8,815 nucleotides of DNA from Planctomycetota bacterium (GCA_029259675.1 JAJDES010000020.1:1-8815); one strand, 5' to 3'; counted from the stretch's first letter, positions 1-6,659 are shown. Made by a program: numbers and translations. Notes: a model not told the origin generated them from the letters alone.

Positions 1-195
1 TATCCCCATTTGCTCGCACTTGGTTTGAGTGTCAATCGACGTGGGCACACCGCGCAGCTTCATGCCCTGCCGAATGCGCTCACTCAGCTCCACCAAAGTG
101 AAGTAGACGGTGGATCCGGTCCCGAGGCCGATGGTCATGCCGTCCTTGACGAATTCGGCGGCGCGCTTGCCGGCGCCCTCCTTGGCCTTGCTCAC
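1..195 (-). CDS. rpiA: Ribose-5-phosphate isomerase A, N-terminal 65 residues (partial)
   Basis: RpiA interconverts ribose 5-phosphate and ribulose 5-phosphate in the cytosolic non-oxidative pentose phosphate pathway. The visible 65 residues match the family's N-terminus: an AAEFVKDGMTIGLGTGSTV segment at residues 12-30, containing the glycine-rich GLGTGST phosphate-binding loop, followed by the GVPTSIDTQTK strand and loop at about 49-59. The rest of the gene, including the catalytic Asp/Lys region, lies beyond the left edge. The start is GTG at 193-195. It is preceded by a good Shine-Dalgarno AGGAG (203-207, 7-nt spacer), and an in-frame TAG lies a short way upstream, so no longer start is available. 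The gene is divergent from feoAB. Family assignment is confident from the loop motif and its position relative to the start. Confidence 0.9.
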   Translation of the reverse strand, partial: MSKAKEGAGKRAAEFVKDGMTIGLGTGSTVYFTLVELSERIRQGMKLRGVPTSIDTQTKCEQMGI

Positions 196-202
196 GAGTT
201 CA

Positions 203-207
203 CTCCT
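203..207 (-). promoter_or_regulatory. Shine-Dalgarno of rpiA
   Basis: AGGAG on the minus strand lies 7 nt before the GTG start of rpiA. It is what decides the non-ATG start. It also shows that this organism uses ordinary SD-led initiation for some genes. Confidence 0.75.
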
Positions 208-437
208 AATGGCCGCCTAAAATGAGCTGCCCGTAATAATGGGGGGAAAAGATCGAGGCACTCCCGGGCGCCCCGCTATCGAAACGGAATTCCGACCTTT
301 GGATTCTTGATCAGGGGCTGGTGCGCTTCAAGCGCCGCCTTGGGGCTCTCGGCTCGCTTTGCAGCCCTGAGGAGATTCGAGCGCGAATTGGCACATGGAA
401 AGCCTGCCGCCGGCTGTTGGGCGAACCGAAAGCGTGC

Positions 438-443
438 TATAAG
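438..443 (+). promoter_or_regulatory. Candidate -10 box of the feoAB promoter
   Basis: TATAAG (5 of 6 to TATAAT) lies 12 nt upstream of the Fur-type box. No good -35 is present: TTGGGC at 417-422 matches only the TTG and would give a short 15-nt spacer, or 17 nt if TAAGAT (440-445) is taken as the -10. Transcription would start near 450, placing the Fur box at the very start of the transcript, where bound repressor would block initiation. This is inferred from sequence resemblance and position only. Confidence 0.35.
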
Positions 444-454
444 ATGCACTCTAA

Positions 455-471
455 TTGAGAGCCATTCTCAA
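455..471 (+). promoter_or_regulatory. Fur box (iron-responsive operator) upstream of feoA
   Basis: The sequence TTGAGAGCCATTCTCAA is an inverted repeat with 6-bp perfect arms (TTGAGA/TCTCAA) and a 5-nt centre. Its core TGAGAGCCATTCTCA (456-470) matches 13 of 15 positions of the classical 7-1-7 Fur consensus TGAGAATCATTCTCA. It ends 20 nt before the feoA ATG. With Fe2+-Fur bound, it should repress feoAB when iron is plentiful. The combination of consensus match and ferrous-iron uptake genes directly downstream makes the call strong. Other Fur-family regulators such as Zur or Mur, whose sites look similar, are less likely given the target genes. Confidence 0.8.
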
Positions 472-490
472 CAAGCCGAGCCGAACCAAC

Positions 491-757
491 ATGATTTCAA
501 GCACCCGATGCCTGTCCGACCTCGCCATTGGGGATACTGCCTGCCTGGTGGACCTGGACGGGGAGCGCTCGTTCAAACGGCGCCTAATGGAACTTGGCAT
601 GCTGCCTGGCACACTCATTCGGGTCATTCGCCGCGCTGAAGTCGGCGGAGTCTTGGAGCTTGAAGTGCGCCGCTCACGACTCAGTTTGCGCATGGGCGAA
701 GCGCGCGGAATTTTGGTGCATGCGGTCGCCGAGCCGGAACCCGACCCCTCACGTTGA
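491..757 (+). CDS. feoA: Ferrous iron transport protein A (FeoA)
   Basis: This is a small cytosolic SH3-like protein of 88 residues, a usual FeoA length, that associates with FeoB and supports Fe2+ uptake. The sequence shows the family signature: LSDLAIGDTACLVDL near the start, then RRLMELGMLPGT (the most diagnostic stretch, about residues 30-41), a GG turn (EVGGVLELEV) and LRMGEARGILV near the C-terminus. The ATG at 491 is preferred over an in-frame TTG at 455, because the upstream codons would run through the Fur box and add nothing family-like. No strong SD is visible before 491. The TGA stop (755-757) overlaps the TTG start of feoB, so the two are one operon with probable translational coupling. 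The Fur box 20 nt upstream implies iron repression. Confidence 0.92.
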   Translation: MISSTRCLSDLAIGDTACLVDLDGERSFKRRLMELGMLPGTLIRVIRRAEVGGVLELEVRRSRLSLRMGEARGILVHAVAEPEPDPSR

Positions 758-2943
758 TCAAGTCCGCACCGAAAGAGGCTGCACAAAAGCGAATTCGAAT
801 TGCGCTGGCCGGCAACCCCAACACAGGCAAAACGACGCTTTTCAATCGCCTGACGGGGGCGCGCGCCAAAGTAGGCAATTATCCCGGTGTGACAGTCGAC
901 CGGCACTTCGGCGAAATTCAATTGGCGCACTCGGGGCGCGCCGAGCTGCAGGACGTGCCCGGCACTTACAGCCTCTCCGCTCGCAGCGCTGAAGAGCAGC
1001 TCGCCCTGTGCGCAATTGCGGGCATCCCGCCACTGGAGCGCCCGGATCTGGTGGTCGTCGTCTTGGACGCAACCCAATTGGAGCGCAATCTCTACTTGGC
1101 ATTGCAAGTGATTGAGCTCGGTCTGCCGGTGCTGCTCGCGTTGAACATGTTCGACAGGCTGGAACCCGAGCAACTCAGGATCGACCCCAAAGCCCTGTCC
1201 AAGACCCTCGGAGTACCCGCCGTTGGTTTGTGTGCACAAACAGGGCTGGGCATGAGCGAACTCTTGAGCGCCATGGACGACGCGTTGGTGCGTCCGGAAA
1301 GTGCACGCGCGAGCGCCCCATGGCTGCCGAAAGGGCAAGGGATCGATAAAGATCTGGAAGCCATTGCCAAGTGCATTCCCGGCGCTTGGTTGCCGCAAGA
1401 ATCGCAGGCCAAGGACCAAAATCGCAAGCAAGCGCTGGCGCTGTGGGCCCTCTTGTCAATCGACGAGAACGATGAACTCGAGGGAATCCCGCTAGATCTG
1501 CGCCAATGCGTCTTGGACAGACGCAACGCGGCAACTGCCGACAATCGCGAGACCGACAAGGAAGTGATTCGCGCGCGCTACGAGTGGATTGAAGCTTCGG
1601 CCCCAAGCTTCCTGATCGAAAGCGGCGACGCCGGGCAAAGTTGGACCGATCGGGTCGACCGCATTCTCCTTCATCCGGCGCTCGGGTTCGGAATTTTCCT
1701 ACTGTTGATGGGAGTCGTCTTCCAGTCCCTATTCACATGGGCCGACCCCGCCATTGGTTGGATCGAAAGCCTTGTTGGCAGCGTCGGCGGTTTTGTGGAA
1801 AGCCAATTACCTACTGGATTGTTTTCCGAATTGATCGTCAGCGGCGTGATTGAAGGCGTCGGCAGCGTGCTGGTCTTCCTGCCGCAAATTTTGCTTCTGT
1901 TCTTCTTCATCGGGTTGATGGAAGACACCGGTTACATCGCCCGCGTCGCCTTCATCATGGATCGCTTGATGAAGCTCTTGGGTCTGCACGGCCGCGCCTT
2001 TGTGCCGATGCTTTCGGGCTATGCCTGCGCCGTGCCCGCCATTTTGGGCACGCGCACCATGGAGCGCCGCCGGGATCGCATGCTGACCATGATGGTCGTT
2101 CCGCTGATGACCTGCTCAGCGCGCTTGCCCGTTTACGGCCTCCTCATCGCTGCCTTGGTCCCGCCCGGCGACAACCGCTCCTTCACCCAGGGGCTCTTGA
2201 TGGTGGCCATGTACTTGTTCAGCACGGTGATCGCCTTCATCGCCGCTGCGGTATTGGGTCGCACGCTCTTCAAGGGCCCCAATGTACCCCTGCTCCTGGA
2301 AATGCCGCCCTACCGGCGCCCTCACTTCGCTTCCGTGCTGCGCATGATGCTGCAAAAAAGCAGCGTCTTCGTTCGCGAAGCGGGAACGGTGATCATGGCC
2401 TGCACGATCATCATGTGGGCGCTTTTGAGTTTCCCGCGCCAGGACCAAGTCAGCGAAGCACCGCCCTCAGCCGTTCAATCGGAACAAGTTGCGGGCGCCG
2501 AAAGCCAATCGGGACTTCAGCTGCGCCAAAGTTATGCCGGGCGCATCGGACGCTGGATGGAGCCGACCATCGAGCCCCTGGGGTTTGATTGGAAGATCGG
2601 CATCGGCTTGATCGGCGCCTTCGCGGCCCGCGAAGTCTTTGTCAGCACCTTGGCAATCGTTTACGACCTCTCCGAAGATGAGGACGAAAACTCGTTGGCC
2701 CTGCGCGACAAAATTCGTAATGAGCGCCGCAGCGACGGCAGCAAGCTCTACACACCGCTTGTGTGCCTATCGCTGATGGTTTTCTTCGCGCTAGCCTGCC
2801 AATGCATGAGCACGCTAGCTGTCGTCAAGCGTGAAACGAATAGCTACCGCTGGCCCGCCTTCATGTTCGCCTATATGACGGTGCTCGCTTGGGTGGCGAG
2901 CTTCATCGTCTATCAAGGCGGCAAGCTAATCGGCTTCAGCTGA
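754..2943 (+). CDS. feoB: Ferrous iron transport protein B (FeoB), GTP-regulated Fe2+ permease
   Basis: FeoB is the inner-membrane Fe2+ importer with a cytosolic G-domain. The 729 residues have normal family length and order. The N-terminal GTPase has G1 GNPNTGKT (20-27), the G2 region VGNYPGVTV with Thr47, G3 DVPG (67-70; Val where Leu is common), G4 NMFD (131-134) and a G5-like CAQTG (160-164). A helical GDI-like region follows to about residue 300. The membrane core then has roughly eight segments. It includes GYACAVPAILGTR (422-434, Cys425) and MTCSARLPVY (452-461, Cys454), the conserved Cys-containing gate motifs, and AAREVFVSTLAIVYDL (624-639). Near the C-terminus, FALACQCMSTLAVVKRET (678-695) carries CQC where many FeoBs have PC. 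The start is TTG, overlapping the feoA stop (TTGA); no SD is visible, consistent with coupling. No feoC follows. Confidence 0.95.
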   Translation: MIKSAPKEAAQKRIRIALAGNPNTGKTTLFNRLTGARAKVGNYPGVTVDRHFGEIQLAHSGRAELQDVPGTYSLSARSAEEQLALCAIAGIPPLERPDLVVVVLDATQLERNLYLALQVIELGLPVLLALNMFDRLEPEQLRIDPKALSKTLGVPAVGLCAQTGLGMSELLSAMDDALVRPESARASAPWLPKGQGIDKDLEAIAKCIPGAWLPQESQAKDQNRKQALALWALLSIDENDELEGIPLDLRQCVLDRRNAATADNRETDKEVIRARYEWIEASAPSFLIESGDAGQSWTDRVDRILLHPALGFGIFLLLMGVVFQSLFTWADPAIGWIESLVGSVGGFVESQLPTGLFSELIVSGVIEGVGSVLVFLPQILLLFFFIGLMEDTGYIARVAFIMDRLMKLLGLHGRAFVPMLSGYACAVPAILGTRTMERRRDRMLTMMVVPLMTCSARLPVYGLLIAALVPPGDNRSFTQGLLMVAMYLFSTVIAFIAAAVLGRTLFKGPNVPLLLEMPPYRRPHFASVLRMMLQKSSVFVREAGTVIMACTIIMWALLSFPRQDQVSEAPPSAVQSEQVAGAESQSGLQLRQSYAGRIGRWMEPTIEPLGFDWKIGIGLIGAFAAREVFVSTLAIVYDLSEDEDENSLALRDKIRNERRSDGSKLYTPLVCLSLMVFFALACQCMSTLAVVKRETNSYRWPAFMFAYMTVLAWVASFIVYQGGKLIGFS

Positions 2944-3060
2944 ACGCTTCGAACCGCGGCCTGCATTGCTTTCGTGTCGGCGCAGGGCAGTCAGGTCCAC
3001 ACGGGTACGCATCGCACCCTTACTCAAGCGATCCAAACCCCAATCTGATTCCAATTGCGC

Positions 3061-3088
3061 TGCCCCACGGGGGGCACTTCCATGTGCC
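3061..3088. other. Two overlapping hairpins in the feoB/dsbD convergent gap
   Basis: TGCCCC-ACGG-GGGGCA (3061-3076, 6-bp stem) overlaps GGCAC-TTCCAT-GTGCC (3073-3088, 5-bp stem), so only one can form at a time. They lie between the convergent ends of feoB (2943) and dsbD (3118) and could slow transcription from either side. Neither has a T-run, so a classical intrinsic terminator is not supported. No gene is seen in the 174-bp gap. Confidence 0.3.
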
Positions 3089-3117
3089 GCCTCGATAGGG
3101 CGTCTGGAATGACCGAT

Positions 3118-5631
3118 TCAAGGGGTCAAATTTCCAAGGCTCTCCGTAAGGAAGTCTTTGAAGTCCGGCGGCAAGCGCAATCCCTCGAGGATCCCCCCGA
3201 TCTCTCCTGATTCAGGATCCATGACCACATAGATCGGCAAAGCAACCGACCCGGTCAACTCTTCCCGCAGGGCTTGCGCCCTCTCGGCATAGCTGCCTAA
3301 GTCAGCGTGCAAACGGGCCTCAACAAAATTCTTGGTTAGCTCCTCGGCGACCGCCGGGGAGGGAAGAACGCTGCCTTCCATGACGCGGCAGTTTGCTCAG
3401 TTGTAGCCGGTGAAGTTGACGAGCAATGCCTTGTGTTTGCTTCGGGCTTGGGACACAGCGTCCTCGTAATTGTCCTTAACGACGGTGCGAGCATCGGGAG
3501 CGCTCACACCGACCGCTCGCTCCGGCGCAGAGGAGTAGGGCGGCGCAAAAGCCAACATCAGGGGGTCCATTTTGTAGCCGCCGATGAGAAAGATGCTGTA
3601 CATGCCGAAGAGGAAAGTGGCTGTGGCGGCCACCATTCGTCCCGGGCTAATCGCTCCACTCTCATCACCCTTGAGATTGATCCAACCAAACAGGAAGGCC
3701 GCCGCCACAAGGAAGGTCGAGCCCCATCCCAGCAAGAAGACTTCCTTGCTGATGAGTTGCCACTCCCAGCCCAGGTCCGCAGTCGAAAAGAATTTCAGGC
3801 TGGCCGCCAACTCCACAAAACCCAGGAACACCTTGAGCGTGTTCATCCAAGCACCCGCATTCGGCATCGACTTGATGCGGCTCGGGAACAGTGACAAGAG
3901 CACAAACGGCGTCGCCATGGTCAATCCAAAGACGCCCATACCCAAGGCGATCTGCCAGACGTCGAAATCTGCGCCGGACGCCAGCAAGCTGCCCACGAAA
4001 GGTGCCGTGCATGTAAATGAGGTGATGACCAAAGTCAGCCCCATTAGGAAGACGCCCAACAGTCCGCCCTTGCCCGAGGCCTTGCCGGCGGTGTTCATCA
4101 AAAATCGCGGCGGTTGCAAGTTGATCCAGCCGAAGAGCGTGAGGGCGAAGAACACAAACATGAAGCCGACGGCCAAGTTGAACAGCGGCTGGTTGGCAAA
4201 GCTCTGAATCGTCGGGCCGACGGTCACGCCTATCGCAATGAAAATCCCGACGATGCCGCCCCCGTAGGCCAAGGCCAAGGGCAGCGGACTGCCTTCGCGC
4301 TGCTCCGCCTGCTTCGTGAAGAAGCTGATCGTGATCGGGATCATCGGATAAGTACAAGGCATCAGCAAAGTCACCAAGCCCCAGAAAACCGCCAGGCCCA
4401 AGAAGCCCAGGATGTCCCCCTCTTCGCCATCGTCCGAATTGCCGAGCGGAGAACTCTTGCCGTCACCGCTGCTTGCCTCCGCACCGGCGCCATCTCCTCC
4501 GTGGCTCGATCCCGTAGAGCCATCATCCGAGCCGGCGCCTTGGGTCTGATCCATGCTGGATGCAAATCCGGCGAAGGCTTCGGCCGGACCATCGCCGCGC
4601 GGATAGAGCACCTCCCTGTAGGGCACACAGGTTCCGCTCTCATCGCTGCACGTGAGCCCGTCCATGCGAACGACCGTGGCGGCAGCATTGGCTCCGCTCG
4701 CAGCGACGCCCGTCGCAGTCAGATAGATCCGACCTGAGTGGCTGTAGATCCAAGCATCCCACATCGGTTGGTCGACCTTGTGAGGCTCCGGAAAGCTCAC
4801 ATCACTGAACTCAATACCATCCGCCTCAATCGAAACCGTCGTTGCCTTGCCGATGGCATCGGGATGGCCGAGATCCTTGTGGTAGAGGTGCCAACCGGGC
4901 TCAATGACCACTTCAATCGCAAGCTCGACGCGCTCGCCGGTCTGGCGAATGAAAAGTGTCGAATCCGCAGAACCGGCACTCAATTCATCGGGCAAGCTGC
5001 TGAATGACTTCGCGTCGCCAGGCTCCGTCTCGCCCGGTGAATCGATGCGCAAATCCTCGGGGAAAGTCGCAAAGAGCACGTCTGCACCTTCGCCGGCAAA
5101 TTTGAGCTGCTCCTCGTAGAGCAAGCAAACGCCACTGTCCTCGCACGTTTGTCCGTCGATCTTAGCCGTCAGATCTTCGAGCTTGCCGCCCTCTGCAAGC
5201 CGACCGGCGGCGTAAACCAACATCTCGCCGCCGTGACCGAAGATCCAAGTGCCCAAGCCGGCTTGCTCCAACTTTTCGGGCTCCGAGAAACGCAACTCGC
5301 TCCAAACTTCGACGCCGGCATCGCCAAGCCGAACCGTCGTCGGTTTTCCGATCGCGTCGGGGTTGCCGAGCTCGTTGTGATAAAGGTGCCAACCGCTCTC
5401 GATTTCCACCTTCAATACCACACGCAGCAAGCCTCCCTCTTCGCGGGCGAAGAGTTTCGCGCTGGCCGGATTCTTCGCTTTGGAGGTGCCGAACGCTGGA
5501 GCGAATTGCGCGCTAAGTGTGCTGGAGATGAGGGCCAGCAAGGTGGGCAACAGCCACAATCTATACGCGAACAGTGAGCTGGCCCGACGTGCAGGCCCGG
5601 CGTTCCGGATGGGTTTGGTGGCGCTACTCAT
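3118..5631 (-). CDS. dsbD: Selenocysteine-containing thiol:disulfide interchange reductase DsbD (UGA-coded Sec745)
   Basis: DsbD moves electrons from cytosolic thioredoxin across the inner membrane to periplasmic thiol proteins. The 837 residues show: a signal peptide (1-41, core LWLLPTLLALISSTLSA); two DsbD-alpha domains (about 60-180 and 225-345), each with a Cys pair (163/169 and 328/335); a Gly/Ser/Asp linker (361-406); a multi-pass beta domain (about 407-690) with PCTYPMIPI (Cys426) and FTCTAPF (Cys541); and a C-terminal thioredoxin-like gamma domain (about 700-837). In the gamma domain FTGYN is followed by TGA (3397-3399) and then ANCRVMEGS, so the first Cys of CxxC is UGA. The frame continues for 92 codons through the cis-Pro segment VALPIYVVMDP (Pro799) to its own TGA stop. 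I read the internal UGA as selenocysteine; the alternatives are a nonsense mutation or a TGC-to-TGA read error. The ATG at 5629-5631 has AAGGA just upstream and begins a proper signal peptide, so the earlier in-frame ATG at 5736 is not used. Confidence 0.85.
3340..3361 (-). other. Second hairpin directly abutting the SECIS candidate
   Basis: On the dsbD mRNA, CUCC-C-CGGC-GGUC-GCCG-A-GGAG forms two 4-bp stems separated by one C/A mismatch and capped by a GGUC loop. It begins at the base immediately after the first hairpin, so the two could stack. Its loop resembles the GGUCU loop that I recall for E. coli formate dehydrogenase SECIS elements, but it starts 44 nt after the UGA, further than usual. 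It is either an alternative SECIS, an accessory structure, or simply GC-rich codons. Confidence 0.35.
3362..3379 (-). promoter_or_regulatory. Candidate bacterial SECIS hairpin 3' of the dsbD UGA
   Basis: On the dsbD mRNA, GGAAG-GCAGCGUU-CUUCC forms a 5-bp perfect stem with an 8-nt loop. The first loop base is G, 23 nt after the UGA (22-nt spacer). As I recall the published bacterial SECIS model, it requires a stem of at least about 4 bp, a small apical loop with G in its first two positions, and a UGA-to-loop distance of about 16-37 nt; all are met. The element lies inside coding sequence, as bacterial SECIS elements must. In this role SelB, carrying Sec-tRNA, would bind it. A short stem can arise by chance, so support comes mainly from its position. 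A competing hairpin, CUGCC/GGCAG at 3371-3391, overlaps it. Confidence 0.55.
4834..5394 (-). repeat. Internal duplication of the DsbD alpha domain
   Basis: Within dsbD, the stretch at 5332-5394 (residues 80-100, starting GWHLYHNELGNPDAIGK) recurs at 4834-4896 (residues 246-266, starting GWHLYHKDLGHPDAIGK). They are identical at 17 of 21 residues and are 166 residues apart. The similarity extends more weakly across the flanking domain, including a Trp-Ile-Phe/Tyr-Gly/Ser-His segment and the C-terminal Cys pair. This marks a tandem duplication of the periplasmic alpha domain. Confidence 0.8.
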
Positions 5632-5635
5632 GAAT

Positions 5636-5640
5636 TCCTT
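5636..5640 (-). promoter_or_regulatory. Shine-Dalgarno of dsbD
   Basis: AAGGA on the minus strand lies 4 nt before the ATG at 5631. It supports this start, which also places the signal peptide at the N-terminus, over the in-frame ATG 105 nt upstream. Confidence 0.6.
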
Positions 5641-5870
5641 GGCAACTGACGGCGGTGACTCCGTGGGCGGGGTCGGTATCCATCTCTTCTGGAAGCTCAG
5701 CGGAGGCCCCAGGGCGTTGGCGGGGACCTTAGGCAATAGGGCGAGGATACACTCGCACGCGGTTCGAGACTCCTGCTACGCAGCGGACGAGCAACGTGAC
5801 AACGGAAATGGCCGCCGGCGGCCCGCATCCCCAACTTGGCCACCGAATGGGCGCGGGGCCGCCGGCAGGC

Positions 5871-5876
5871 TATGAT
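5871..5876 (+). promoter_or_regulatory. Weak candidate -10 box for the exported-protein gene
   Basis: TATGAT matches 5 of 6 positions of TATAAT and points toward the gene at 6039. No convincing -35 lies 16-18 bp upstream. If used, transcription would begin near 5883, just before the hairpin at 5886-5914, giving a leader of about 155 nt. Confidence 0.25.
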
Positions 5877-5885
5877 TGAGAATGT

Positions 5886-5914
5886 GGGGCCACACGGGGC
5901 CCTGCGTGGACCCC
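5886..5914 (+). other. Imperfect GC-rich hairpin in the divergent leader
   Basis: GGGG pairs with CCCC (5886-5889 with 5911-5914), then CCAC pairs with GTGG (5890-5893 with 5906-5909), with a bulged A at 5910. An A/C mismatch and one more C-G pair follow below an 8-nt loop GGGGCCCT. There is no T-run, so it is not a standard terminator. It could be a structured 5' leader or a protein-binding site; its function is unknown. Confidence 0.35.
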
Positions 5915-6038
5915 AGGCCCTCCTCCCAATTCAGATCGACTCGACGGTCCATTTGAGCGGGAACTTGGGATCCCACCTAGGCCTTACCTGCGGCGACAGC
6001 GGATGGGAGTTCGCACGCTGAACCAAACTTCGATTCCC

Positions 6039-6659
6039 ATGAGCATTCGCCCGGTCGCTTTAATGCTGCTCTTGGCCAGCCCCCTGCCCTTGGTGCGAAC
6101 CGTATGGGCTCCGGCACCGACCCCCGGACAAGAAACCGGATCCGACGAGGCGCAAGAGGATGCAACGGACAAAGATGACATCACTCCCGCTTGGTTGCAG
6201 AACCGCAAGCAGCAGCGCGAGATGTTGGAGAAGGGCCTCGAGGGTGGTTGGAATCTGATTCAGTACATTGACGATCAGGCGCCCGCTGGAAGCAGTGTCC
6301 AGCTTGACGGTTTTGCCGTCTTTTCCCGCGGCTTCTTCGCAATCAGTCTGCAGGGATTGGAACTCGACCCCCTCAATTACCAGGACTTCCCGTTGTTCCA
6401 ATCTGGAATTCACAACTACCGCATCGGCCCCTTCGGCAAGCTGCAAACCTCAACGATCATCAGCTCATCCAACATGAGCGGTTTCGTCGACTTTGAAATC
6501 GAAGGCTCCGTACGCGAGTACGATGTCGAATTCTTCGCCGATGAAATGACGATTCGCACAAGCGAGGGCACGCGCTTCGTTTGGGCCAAGGTCGAAGAGA
6601 GCGACGGTGAGCAGTTCCCGTTGGCCGCAATCGAGCTGCTCAAGAATCGCGAGAAGTAA
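6039..6659 (+). CDS. Exported protein of unknown function, possibly lipocalin-like
   Basis: I do not recognise the family. From the ATG at 6039 the product is 206 residues. MSIRPVALMLLLASPLPLV looks like a Sec signal peptide, followed by an acidic, low-complexity stretch (about 26-50) and a short charged helix (LQNRKQQREMLEKGLE). The body opens with GGWNLIQYIDD and then alternates hydrophobic and polar residues in a beta-rich pattern up to the C-terminal EEFPLAAIELL-like end (EQFPLAAIELLKNREK). The GxW-L motif at the start of a beta-rich domain resembles lipocalin-like domains, but this is only a resemblance. It contains no cysteine. An in-frame ATG at 6003 would add 12 residues; neither start has an SD, and 6039 is chosen because it gives the cleaner signal peptide. 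It is divergent from dsbD and ends before a strong terminator. Confidence 0.7.
   Translation: MSIRPVALMLLLASPLPLVRTVWAPAPTPGQETGSDEAQEDATDKDDITPAWLQNRKQQREMLEKGLEGGWNLIQYIDDQAPAGSSVQLDGFAVFSRGFFAISLQGLELDPLNYQDFPLFQSGIHNYRIGPFGKLQTSTIISSSNMSGFVDFEIEGSVREYDVEFFADEMTIRTSEGTRFVWAKVEESDGEQFPLAAIELLKNREK

Larger units (their letters stand above)
5632..6038. other. Divergent intergenic region between dsbD and the exported-protein gene
   Basis: About 400 bp without a supportable gene. It must hold the promoters of dsbD (leftward) and the exported-protein gene (rightward). It contains a 14-bp perfect palindrome GGCCGCCGGCGGCC (5810-5823), whose first ten bases recur at 5857-5866, a possible -10 box at 5871-5876 and a larger hairpin at 5886-5914. 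Open frames here lack recognisable motifs and SD sites. I see no confident leftward promoter. Confidence 0.5.

Noticed and set aside
307..639. A plus-strand open frame crossing the feoAB promoter into feoA
   Set aside because: It overlaps the Fur box and feoA in another frame and has no SD or family features.
451..1431. A 326-codon open frame antisense to feoA/feoB
   Set aside because: It has no recognisable motif, lies opposite a conserved GTPase coding region, and long antisense frames are expected in GC-rich DNA.
3061..3076. An intrinsic terminator for feoAB
   Set aside because: The stem is short and no T-run follows on either strand, so it is listed only as a hairpin.
2889..3098. A 69-codon plus-strand frame at the feoB end, considered as a feoC-like gene
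   Set aside because: It starts inside feoB in another frame, lacks an SD and shows no winged-helix or Cys-cluster features of FeoC.
3118..3381. A separate 87-residue gene starting at the ATG before the dsbD 3' end
   Set aside because: It lacks an SD, is in frame with dsbD, and its product is the missing second half of the DsbD thioredoxin domain, with the resolving Cys of CxxC lying just upstream of this ATG.
3397..3399. A frameshift or degraded dsbD pseudogene
   Set aside because: No base needs to be added or removed, every other domain and cysteine is intact, and the single stop is UGA exactly at a catalytic Cys. A nonsense mutation or a C-to-A read error remains possible but is less economical.
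3397..3399. UGA read as tryptophan in a variant genetic code
   Set aside because: Trp at the first CxxC position would destroy the active site, and feoA, feoB and dsbD itself end naturally at UGA.
3584..4207. A 207-codon plus-strand frame opposite the dsbD membrane domain
   Set aside because: It is a shadow of the conserved transmembrane coding sequence on the other strand, with no domain of its own.
5632..5736. A longer dsbD start at the ATG ending at 5736
   Set aside because: The extra 35 residues are Pro-rich with no signal features and would bury the signal peptide. The ATG at 5631 has AAGGA just upstream.
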